From contig JAWLDZ010000017.1 in the NCBI GenBank assembly GCA_041686355.1, positions 1 to 38,221 on the forward strand: a DNA stretch of 38,221 nt, written 5' to 3'. A model generated the notes under the pieces. It worked only from the letters and a program-made list of their open reading frames with translations, was not told the DNA's origin and did no database searches. Within the stretch, counting starts at the first letter, position 1, and each line of letters starts with the position of its first letter. The position numbers were made by a program, and so were the translations under genes. Origin of the DNA: DSBN01 sp041686355 (GTDB lineage Bacteria; Spirochaetota; Spirochaetia; DSM-16054; Sediminispirochaetaceae). Of the stretch, positions 32,049 to 38,221 are shown one piece after another.

Positions 32049-33788
32049 ATGAAAAGAAATATATTTCTGTCCATATTGTTACTCTTATCAGTATCGCTTG
32101 TCCTGGTGATAGTCTTCAGTGCAGGTATTCTGAATATGATCAGNNNNNNNNNNNNNNNNNNNNNNNNNNNNNNNNNNNNNNNNNNNNNNNNNNNNNNNNN
32201 NNNNNNNNNNNNNNNNNNNNNNNNNNNNNNNNNNNNNNNNNNNCTTGATACGGAAGTGGAAGAGTCGGAGACTGCAGCCCAGGAGATGAAACAGTATATC
32301 AGCAGTGTAAATGAGCAGATTACCGAGCAGTCTTCGGCGGTGAGCGAGTCTTCTGCTTCAGTTGAAGAGTTAATTGCATCGATTAAGAACATTGCAAACA
32401 TCGCCGATGCGAAGGGCAGCCAGGCAGAAAGTCTGGCGGAGTTAGCCAAGGTAAGTGATGGCGAGATGCGTAAAACCAGCGATGTAATCCGTAAGGTCTC
32501 CGATTCTACTTCGGTGGTGATGGAGATGGTGGAGGTTATCAATGATATCGCCGGGCGAACCGACCTGCTGGCGATGAATGCGGCCATCGAAGCTGCTCAT
32601 GCGGGTAGCTACGGTCGCGGTTTTGCGGTGGTAGCCCAGGAAATACGAAACCTGGCCGAAAACGCCCGTGAGAATGCGGGCAAGATGAGTGATAAACTCA
32701 AACAGGTCGTAGAAAATGTAAATTCGATGGCGGAAATCGGCGGCGGCTTGGCGCAGTCGAACCGTACCCTGATCGATGAGATTCATGATGTGGCCGACGG
32801 GGTGCGGGAAATGCAAAACGGTACTGAAGAGATGTCCGCCGGCAGTGATCAAATTTCCTCGGCCCTTGCTAATCTGGTAGCTAGCAGCGACCAGTTGAAA
32901 GAGGTCGCCTCGGGAATGGAAAGCCGGTTGCAGGTAGTTGAGCGCTCCGTGGGATCCCTTAAGGATCTGTCCAAAATGAATTCAGAAAGTACCCAAGCGG
33001 TAAGCGAAACTGTTGAACATATTAGTCGCGCCACTGGTATGTTGGAGAAGTTGGGACAAGTGAACGAGCGCAATGTAGGGACCTTAAACCACTATGTTGC
33101 CCGCTTTCCAGTACGCGGAAATGTACTTGCGGAAAATCTTCCGCCCTATAATTTTCTGCAGAACGGCGAGCCGGTTGGACTGGCCATAGATATTGTCCGG
33201 GCAATGTATATGCAGATGAATAAGACCGCCGAAATCGAGTTCATGCGCTGGGAAGATGCCCAGGAAGCAGCCGCAAAACAGCCTGATGTCCTTCTGCTTA
33301 CGGTGTTTCGTTCTGAAGAACGAGAGCCCCTTTTCAAATGGATCGGACCCGCCTTTCAGGAGCAGGTGCATCTGTTTGCCCTGAAACAGCGGACTATCGG
33401 CTCTATCAGCGATGTCTCCTCCCGTCAGGATTTAAGAATAGGAACACAGCGGGGTAATCTCGAAACACAATACCTCATCGAGAGGGGATTCAAAAAGGAG
33501 CAGAACCTGTTCTTGTATGAAGATACCAGCCGACTGATTCAGGCTCTCTTTAGTAATGAAGTTGATCTTATACCAATGGGAAGACTTCAGATGGTGCATC
33601 AGCTGCAGGCAATGCAGCGGGATCCCGACGACCTGGAAAGTGTGTATGCATTGAACGAAACCTCCACCGACCTGTATATGGCCGTCGGCACCTCAACCGC
33701 GGAGGAGACCGTAAACTTGTATCGTCAGGCCTTTCGAAATCTGAAGCAGTCCCAGGAGTACCGGCAGATCCTTGAGCGCTGGTCGTAA
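32049..33788 (+). CDS. Chemoreceptor-like protein: TM + MCP signalling domain + C-terminal SBP_bac_3 (gap inside)
   Basis: The visible part starts with one hydrophobic segment (residues 5-30) and then runs into the 100-N gap. After the gap comes a long coiled coil (residues about 66-345) with the methyl-accepting chemotaxis signature DLLAMNAAIEAAHAGSYGRG and FAVVAQEIRNLAENA, which binds CheA/CheW. From about residue 350 to 579 lies a family 3 solute-binding-protein-like domain (LPPYNFLQNGEPVGLAIDIV, LRIGTQRGNLETQYL, TDLYMAVGT). A ligand-binding domain after the signalling tip is unusual and would be cytoplasmic if there is no further membrane segment. The gap length is unknown, so residue numbers after it are nominal and a second transmembrane helix, HAMP or periplasmic domain may be hidden. 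That the two sides form one gene is likely but unproven. Confidence 0.75.
   Translation: MKRNIFLSILLLLSVSLVLVIVFSAGILNMIXXXXXXXXXXXXXXXXXXXXXXXXXXXXXXXXXXLDTEVEESETAAQEMKQYISSVNEQITEQSSAVSESSASVEELIASIKNIANIADAKGSQAESLAELAKVSDGEMRKTSDVIRKVSDSTSVVMEMVEVINDIAGRTDLLAMNAAIEAAHAGSYGRGFAVVAQEIRNLAENARENAGKMSDKLKQVVENVNSMAEIGGGLAQSNRTLIDEIHDVADGVREMQNGTEEMSAGSDQISSALANLVASSDQLKEVASGMESRLQVVERSVGSLKDLSKMNSESTQAVSETVEHISRATGMLEKLGQVNERNVGTLNHYVARFPVRGNVLAENLPPYNFLQNGEPVGLAIDIVRAMYMQMNKTAEIEFMRWEDAQEAAAKQPDVLLLTVFRSEEREPLFKWIGPAFQEQVHLFALKQRTIGSISDVSSRQDLRIGTQRGNLETQYLIERGFKKEQNLFLYEDTSRLIQALFSNEVDLIPMGRLQMVHQLQAMQRDPDDLESVYALNETSTDLYMAVGTSTAEETVNLYRQAFRNLKQSQEYRQILERWS
32144..32243. other. Scaffold gap (100 N) inside the chemoreceptor gene
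   Basis: A run of exactly 100 N, a standard placeholder length. Unlike the first gap, the edges share no repeat. The frame happens to be kept across it, but one third of random lengths would do that. Confidence 0.95.
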
Positions 33789-33823
33789 ATGCGCTGGTTG
33801 TAGATGTTTAATTTTCTTCAGCC

Positions 33824-33853
33824 TTGACCCCGGTATCATCGGCTTGCTACACT
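33824..33853 (+). promoter_or_regulatory. Sigma70-like promoter of the GAF-SpoIIE gene
   Basis: TTGACC (33824-33829) and TACACT (33848-33853) are 18 bases apart. The predicted start near 33860 supports the ATG at 33871 over any upstream in-frame start. Confidence 0.55.
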
Positions 33854-33870
33854 TTACAGGTAAACTAAAT

Positions 33871-35805
33871 ATGAATATGGAAATAGTTGGCCAATTTTTA
33901 ACATCACCAAACTGGTTTAGATCAATACTGGCCGTAGTTCTATTCATCTATGCCTATCGGCTTCCGATTCGTCCTCCCTGTTTTATTGCCTTTACCGCAA
34001 TTCCCTTAATTTACCTTTTCCGGGAAGTAGTGCTTTTTTTTATGCCTACGCAGGTTATTGTTTTGGCTGTGGAGTTTGTTATAATAGGCATTTACCTGTG
34101 CTGGGTTTGTGGCTATAGAAATCGGAAAGACGGTATTATCTATTCTGCTAGTACCGCCCCGTTAGTGGCAGCCTTGACTGCACTGGTTTTGATTCAACCA
34201 ACGGCTGCAGTCTGGAGTGTGTTGCATACCGTGTTAGTCTTGGTAAGCTTCATGTTTTTGATGCAACAGATCTACAGTGTATCCACCAAGAATGTGCGTG
34301 ACGGCGAGTTCGTGGAGCATATGCGCGGGTACTTCTCGCTGTACTACATCCTGGTGCTGATGCTGGAGATATTCGTATCGACGGATTCGCTCTATTATAG
34401 TGCAATTATCCTGCCGGCAGGCTACCTTATCCACTACTCGGTGTTTCGCATGTACTACTTACAGAGTGCAATGCAAACCGAGGAAAATCTTAAGTTTACC
34501 CGTTCATATATCAATTCTGTGTTCGATTTTATTAAAAACATCAATGAGGCCTTATCGGAGCATAGTGCTGTGCAGAATGTGCTTGATTTGGTGATTGCCT
34601 CGGTAGTGGAAAATACCCATGCCGACGGCGGGGTAATCCTGCTGTATAACGAGGATGATCAAAAGCTGCGGGTCCGCAGCATTGTCGGTTATTATCCGCC
34701 GCCCTTTAAAGTACCCAGTATTGTTACCCAGAAAATTGGAAAAATAGATGACTACTTCAAGTCAAAACCTCTCTCCCTTGATGAGACCTACATCGGCCGC
34801 GCTGCCCGTGAGCAATCGCCACTCTATATACCACATGCAGAAAAAAGCCGGGAGATCCGTGATCTGATCAAGGACGATATAAATTACTGCAGCTCTTTGA
34901 TTTTAATTCCTTTGACGGTTTCGGGGCGCTTATACGGGGTGTTGAGTATTATCTCGCGGGATCCCGAACACCGATTCACCGAACAGGATTTTGAACGCAC
35001 CAAGGTTTTTGCCGATTATACTTCCCTTACGATGGATGCTCTCTATAACTATGTCGAACTGGTAGAAAAACGGGAGATTGAGAGAGAGGTAGAGATTGCC
35101 GGAGGAATTCAGAAGAACCTGTTTCCCAAGGAGCTTCCCGCCGATTCGCGCCTGAGTATCTCAGCTCAAACCATCCCGGCCCGGGGTGTGAGCGGCGATT
35201 ATTATGATATTATCCAACTCCCGAAGGATAATCGCTTAGGCATCCTAGTCTGCGACGTGGCCGGCAAGGGGATTCCTGCCAGTCTGGTAATGGTGATGAT
35301 CCGTACTATTTTACACCTGATTGCCGGGGAAAAGCGCAGCGCCAGTGAGTTTGTTTCACTGATCAATCGCGGTGTTGCCGGAAATGTGGGAATTGAGCGT
35401 TTTGCTACCCTTTCTTTCCTTCTTCTTGATCCAAACAACGGTTCGGCAGAGTATTGTAATGCCGCCCATCATCCACTGCTGTTATACAGCCCAAAGCAGC
35501 AAGATTTTCGCCAGATTGACTCAGAGGGTGTGCCGATCGGGATTGATGCTGAGTGGGAATATCCGCAAACCACCTTCAGGGTGGAAAAGGATGATCTTCT
35601 AATTTTTTACACCGACGGGATTACCGAGGCGATGAACATCAAGGATCAGCAGTTCGGCTTTGCGCGCCTGAAGCAGGTTATCGCGGATAATGGCAACGAT
35701 GAGCCCGCAGGACTAAAGAAGAAAATATTTGCGGCAATAGATGAGTTTGTCGGGTCAGCCAGTCAGCATGACGACGAGACCCTGATACTAGTCCGGAAAA
35801 AATAA
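33871..35805 (+). CDS. Membrane-bound GAF + SpoIIE/RsbU-type PP2C phosphatase
   Basis: This signalling protein of 644 residues has about six or seven hydrophobic segments in the first 210 residues. A GAF domain follows (about 235-395, with ENTHADGGVILLYNEDDQKL and SSLILIPLTVSGRLYGVLSI). Then a short coiled linker (EREVEIAGGIQKNLFPKELP) leads to a SpoIIE-type PP2C domain (about 430-644): SGDYYDIIQL, CDVAGKGIPASLVMVMIR, FATLSFLLLDP, YTDGITEAM and DDETLILV hold the metal-binding acids. Such phosphatases act on anti-sigma-factor antagonists in stress or motility control. No antagonist or anti-sigma gene is adjacent. The start is placed at 33871 by promoter position; an earlier frame start at 33772 would lie inside the previous gene. 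Confidence 0.88.
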   Translation: MNMEIVGQFLTSPNWFRSILAVVLFIYAYRLPIRPPCFIAFTAIPLIYLFREVVLFFMPTQVIVLAVEFVIIGIYLCWVCGYRNRKDGIIYSASTAPLVAALTALVLIQPTAAVWSVLHTVLVLVSFMFLMQQIYSVSTKNVRDGEFVEHMRGYFSLYYILVLMLEIFVSTDSLYYSAIILPAGYLIHYSVFRMYYLQSAMQTEENLKFTRSYINSVFDFIKNINEALSEHSAVQNVLDLVIASVVENTHADGGVILLYNEDDQKLRVRSIVGYYPPPFKVPSIVTQKIGKIDDYFKSKPLSLDETYIGRAAREQSPLYIPHAEKSREIRDLIKDDINYCSSLILIPLTVSGRLYGVLSIISRDPEHRFTEQDFERTKVFADYTSLTMDALYNYVELVEKREIEREVEIAGGIQKNLFPKELPADSRLSISAQTIPARGVSGDYYDIIQLPKDNRLGILVCDVAGKGIPASLVMVMIRTILHLIAGEKRSASEFVSLINRGVAGNVGIERFATLSFLLLDPNNGSAEYCNAAHHPLLLYSPKQQDFRQIDSEGVPIGIDAEWEYPQTTFRVEKDDLLIFYTDGITEAMNIKDQQFGFARLKQVIADNGNDEPAGLKKKIFAAIDEFVGSASQHDDETLILVRKK

Positions 35806-35832
35806 CCCCGTCCTAAACCCCTCCCTCGGGGT
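35805..35832 (-). terminator. Terminator between convergent genes
   Basis: A stem of ACCCCG (35805-35810) with CGGGGT (35827-35832) is followed on the minus strand by TATTTTTT. An alternative smaller hairpin (35817-35832) is also possible. It ends the minus-strand membrane-protein transcript and may also stop the GAF-SpoIIE transcript. Confidence 0.55.
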
Positions 35833-35839
35833 ACTGCTT

Positions 35840-36511
35840 CTACTTCTTGATTGTAAGCAGGAGCCCCAAAACTACCGAAAGCGCCACGGCAAACAGTACC
35901 CGCAGTTCCTCCGGAAGCAGAAAGGTGACGGTGTGGGCCGGAATCCAGAAGAGGGGGATGGTTTTTTTGTACACGAATCCCCACATTCTCTCCCAGTCAA
36001 TGCTCTTCAGCAGGGGCAGTAAAGCAAATCCTCGCAGCGGGAATTTTCCATCGTTTTGGGCGATATAGGTGTCAGTGAGGTGGTGAGTCATCATCATCAT
36101 GGGGGCAAATATTATGTTCATGAAAAATGATATGCTAAAGGCGTTGAGCAGGAGCATGCCTGTGGTTTCCGGGGTACTGCCGGCGAAAAAAGTACCGGTA
36201 ACCCCGTAGGAAAAGATTCCAAAGGCGATCCAGATAAAGACACCCAAAATACCCCATACGATTGCCTTCGGCAGCAGTCCGAATTGGGAGGGTAGATAGC
36301 TGCCGGTTCTCATGCGTGCTACCAGCATCTCCCCAAATGTCGCCAGAACCGCAAACTTCAAAAAAGAGAGCGTGGCGGGAAAGCGAAGGTATAGTTCGCC
36401 GTAGTGGCTGTAGGTGAGGGGGTGGATGAAAATTGCCGCCACAGCGGCAATAAACATCCCCGCCCCCACATCCCTGCCCAGTTTACCGAAGCGTGGTGTT
36501 TTTCTACTCAT
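35840..36511 (-). CDS. Integral membrane protein, Mpv17/PMP22-like
   Basis: This 223-residue protein has about five or six hydrophobic segments. The C-terminal part (KKTIPLFWIPAHTVTFLLP, then EELRVLFAVALSVVLGLLLT) resembles the end of eukaryotic Mpv17/PMP22 channel-like proteins (a WxPxxxxNFxxVPxxxR type pattern), though the fit is partial. The middle contains a Met- and His-rich stretch, MMMMTHHLTD, at a membrane boundary. Function is unknown. It lies 100 bases downstream of the adenosylhomocysteinase gene on the same strand, and may be read from its own promoter. Confidence 0.55.
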   Translation of the reverse strand: MSRKTPRFGKLGRDVGAGMFIAAVAAIFIHPLTYSHYGELYLRFPATLSFLKFAVLATFGEMLVARMRTGSYLPSQFGLLPKAIVWGILGVFIWIAFGIFSYGVTGTFFAGSTPETTGMLLLNAFSISFFMNIIFAPMMMMTHHLTDTYIAQNDGKFPLRGFALLPLLKSIDWERMWGFVYKKTIPLFWIPAHTVTFLLPEELRVLFAVALSVVLGLLLTIKK

Positions 36512-36611
36512 AATTCTTTTTTCCTATAACACTTAGCAGTATTGTAAAACATTGTCACATCCAAGTATCCACTTAGCTTCAATTTAGGCCTCTGGCAGCA
36601 CCAAGCTACAT

Positions 36612-37898
36612 CTAGCTGCCCAGGTTCCAGGAGTTGAGGTACTCCAGCTGCTTTTTGGACAGCTCATCTATCTCCAACCCCAGAGAGGCCAGCTTCAGCT
36701 CGGCTACCCCCTTATCTATCTCTTCCGGGACGCTGTACACCTGCGCCTCAAGCTTCCCGGCTTCGATCAGGTACAGCAGCGAGGAGACCTGGAGTGAGAA
36801 AGTCATATCCATAATCTCGGCAGGATGGCCGTCGCCGGCAGCCAGGTTGACCAGACGTCCTTCTCCCAACAGGTAGACCGAGCGGCCGTCGCCGAGGTCA
36901 TACTTGCGAATGTTTTTGCGAACCTCATCCTCAAAGGTAGCCAGGGACTCCAAGTCAGGTTTGCTGATCTCTACATCGAAATGACCGGCGTTGCAGAGAA
37001 TAGCTCCATCCTTCATCTGTTGGATGTGCTCTTTACGGATAACATCGTTGCAACCGGTTACGGTGATGAAGAAATCGCCCTTGGCCGAGGCTTGTTCAAG
37101 GGGCATTACTTCATAGCCGTCCATCCAGGCCTCGGATGCCTTAATTGGGTCGATCTCGCAGACCACCACTCGTGCTCCTAAACCATCGGCGCGCATGGCC
37201 ACGCCTTTACCGCACCAGCCGTAGCCGATAACCACAGCGGTTTTTCCGGCTACCACTAGGTTGGTGGTACGCATGATTCCGTCCCAGACCGATTGGCCGG
37301 TGCCGTAGCGGTTATCGAAGAGGTATTTGCACATGGCATCGTTTACCGCGATCATCGGGAACTTGAGCTCCTTTGCCGCCTCCATGGCCCGCAGCCTGTG
37401 GATGCCGGTAGTAGTCTCTTCGGCTCCGCCGATAATGTGCTCAAGCTGTTCGCGGCGGTTGGAGTGAAGGGTGGCCACCAGGTCGCCCCCGTCATCGATT
37501 ATCAGGTCCGGGCCGAAATCGATAAGTTTATTGATAAAGCCGTAGTATTCCTCCGGGGTGGCCTGGTGCCAGCTGTGAACCTCAATTCCCATAGATGCGA
37601 GGCCGGCGGCCACGTCGTCCTGGGTGGAGAGGGGGTTGCTGCCGGAGATGATGACCTCGGCACCCAGGTCGCGGATGACCGTGGCCATGTAGGCGGTTTT
37701 AGCCTCCAGGTGCAGGCAAATGGCCACCCGTCGTCCTTTAAGGGGTTTTACCTGAGAGTTAATGGCTTTGATTTCGTTGAGGATGTCCATTCGTTTGGCG
37801 ACCCACTCGATTTTCTTCCGCCCTTCAGGAGCGCTGTCGGGGTAGCGCAGGGAGGACTCCTTTATTTTTGATTTGTGACCGTTGTTGTTCGACATCGC
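36612..37898 (-). CDS. ahcY: S-adenosylhomocysteine hydrolase (Thermotoga/archaeal type)
   Basis: This NAD-dependent enzyme splits S-adenosylhomocysteine into adenosine and homocysteine, the by-product step of all AdoMet methylations. The 428-residue protein has HLEAKTAYMA, GSNPLSTQDDVAAGL, IIDDGGDL, EETTTGIHRL, NDAMCKYLFDNRYGTGQSVW, the NAD-binding GYGWCGKGVA, and GRLVNLAAGDGHPAEIMD. It ends at LEYLNSWNLGS and lacks the C-terminal PDHYRY tail of the usual bacterial/eukaryotic enzyme, as in Thermotoga and archaeal members, some of which also take S-inosylhomocysteine. The start at 37898 is supported by GAGGAG seven bases before it. An upstream in-frame start at 37943 is less likely. Confidence 0.93.
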   Translation of the reverse strand, partial: AMSNNNGHKSKIKESSLRYPDSAPEGRKKIEWVAKRMDILNEIKAINSQVKPLKGRRVAICLHLEAKTAYMATVIRDLGAEVIISGSNPLSTQDDVAAGLASMGIEVHSWHQATPEEYYGFINKLIDFGPDLIIDDGGDLVATLHSNRREQLEHIIGGAEETTTGIHRLRAMEAAKELKFPMIAVNDAMCKYLFDNRYGTGQSVWDGIMRTTNLVVAGKTAVVIGYGWCGKGVAMRADGLGARVVVCEIDPIKASEAWMDGYEVMPLEQASAKGDFFITVTGCNDVIRKEHIQQMKDGAILCNAGHFDVEISKPDLESLATFEDEVRKNIRKYDLGDGRSVYLLGEGRLVNLAAGDGHPAEIMDMTFSLQVSSLLYLIEAGKLEAQVYSVPEEIDKGVAELKLASLGLEIDELSKKQLEYLNSWNLGS

Positions 37899-38025
37899 AT
37901 TTCTCCTCGTCGTTTCTACACGCATAGATAGTTTTTTGTCCACAGCCGGTGAATCTATAAAATTGCATCTTTCTAAAAATTATTAAAAAAAGATACCAAT
38001 CCACGCGGTGGCGTATATCACACCT

Positions 38026-38054
38026 ATTATAACCTACTGCGGCCGGGATAGAAA
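38026..38054 (-). promoter_or_regulatory. Putative ahcY promoter
   Basis: On the minus strand a perfect -10 TATAAT (38031 to 38026) has a weak -35 (TTTCTA, 38054 to 38049) 17 bases upstream. The leader to the ATG at 37898 is about 120 bases. No SAH riboswitch consensus was recognised in it. Confidence 0.45.
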
Positions 38055-38179
38055 GCGTCGTTTTACACGGCGGTTATATTCTTCATATTCCTGGGGACAG
38101 CAGGATTGATCGTATTCATTAGATACTGGTTCAAACCTTGGGGGATTGAAGCACAGATGCGAATTACCCCCTCTATTAG

Positions 38180-38193
38180 AGTGTACCCACACT
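38180..38193. promoter_or_regulatory. Inverted repeat AGTGT-N4-ACACT, possible operator
   Basis: Perfect 5-bp arms flank ACCC, 22 bases before the ATG of the last gene and eight bases upstream of its ribosome-binding site. This is a good position for a repressor site. The family of the binding protein is not known. Confidence 0.4.
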
Positions 38194-38215
38194 TTATTTT
38201 AGAGGAGGTCCACCA

Positions 38216-38221
38216 ATGCTG
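38216..38221 (+). CDS. Start of a gene cut by the window end
   Basis: An ATG-CTG pair is preceded by a strong ribosome-binding site (GAGGAGG at 38202-38208, seven bases before the ATG). Only two codons are visible, so the product cannot be guessed. Confidence 0.5.

Larger units (their letters stand above)
37899..38215. other. Divergent intergenic region ahead of the last gene
   Basis: This stretch of about 317 bases separates ahcY (minus) from the gene that starts at 38216 (plus). It contains the putative ahcY promoter, a small CCACGCGGTGG hairpin at 38001-38011, and an inverted repeat at 38180-38193. No other gene was seen. Confidence 0.5.

Noticed and set aside
33772..33870. Earlier in-frame start for the GAF-SpoIIE protein
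   Set aside because: It lies inside the previous gene and upstream of the promoter at 33824-33853.
37899..38031. Possible SAH riboswitch in the ahcY leader
   Set aside because: The leader lacks the conserved SAH-riboswitch core that I know; only a small CCACGCGGTGG hairpin is seen.
38108..38136. Similarity between about 26000-26025 and 38116-38136 (CATT..ATACTGGTTC)
   Set aside because: Only a 10-base core is exact, and no larger repeat or mobile-element structure surrounds either copy.
1..38221. CRISPR arrays, insertion sequences, prophage genes
   Set aside because: No regularly spaced repeats, transposases, integrases or phage structural genes were seen in any frame.

Overview
The window most likely comes from a free-living anaerobic spirochaete (Spirochaetaceae-like). 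This is inferred from the style of the exported binding proteins, whose signal peptides end in FAGGQQEA or FGAGAQEEA, from sugar-acid and compatible-solute uptake genes, and from chemotaxis and PP2C-type signalling genes. No rRNA, tRNA or CRISPR was found. Two 100-base N runs (25780-25879 and 32144-32243) are scaffold gaps.

Layout. (1) 1-4077, plus: the end of a TRAP transporter (small and large permease), kduI, kduD and an IclR regulator, which form an unsaturated-uronate/pectin-monomer uptake and catabolism operon. (2) 4100-10917: a divergent block. On the minus strand lies a 962-aa fusion of a PurN-like formyltransferase domain to a complete NDP-forming acyl-CoA synthetase, followed by a three-domain MerR + XRE + cupin regulator. 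On the plus strand lie a DRE-TIM metallolyase (isopropylmalate/homocitrate synthase-like) and an NSS-family sodium symporter. The two arms face each other across an AT-rich region with divergent sigma70-like promoters. This is the best candidate here for an undescribed metabolic system. (3) 11098-15767: housekeeping-type genes, namely a HAD hydrolase, a DUF2889 protein, a SufE-like protein, an SDR, an orphan SPPY-type DNA methyltransferase, a YjjG-like HAD phosphatase and a small membrane protein. (4) 15768-16932: a gene-poor AT-rich stretch with a 43-nt near-perfect palindrome, then a VapBC-type toxin-antitoxin pair with its own promoter. (5) 17097-20643, minus: an operon of mscS, a PPP-type phosphatase, a tRNA-dihydrouridine synthase and a PH-like membrane protein.

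(6) 20768-21736: a KDPG aldolase fused to a VOC/glyoxalase-like domain. It would complete the pathway begun by kduI/kduD, but KDG kinase is not in the window. (7) 21821-25599: a solitary ChoX-like choline-binding protein, divergent from an SDR and a GbsA/BetB-like betaine aldehyde dehydrogenase, which suggests choline-to-betaine metabolism. (8) 26240-31932: a complete Dpp/Opp-type ABC transporter (binding protein, two permeases, two ATPases) with strong hairpins between the binding-protein gene and the permeases. (9) 32049-35805: a chemoreceptor-like protein with an SBP_bac_3 domain after its signalling domain (interrupted by a gap), then a membrane-GAF-SpoIIE phosphatase. (10) 35840-37898, minus: an Mpv17/PMP22-like membrane protein and S-adenosylhomocysteine hydrolase. 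The window ends on the first two codons of another plus-strand gene.

Functional names rest on motif recognition by eye. No database search was run.
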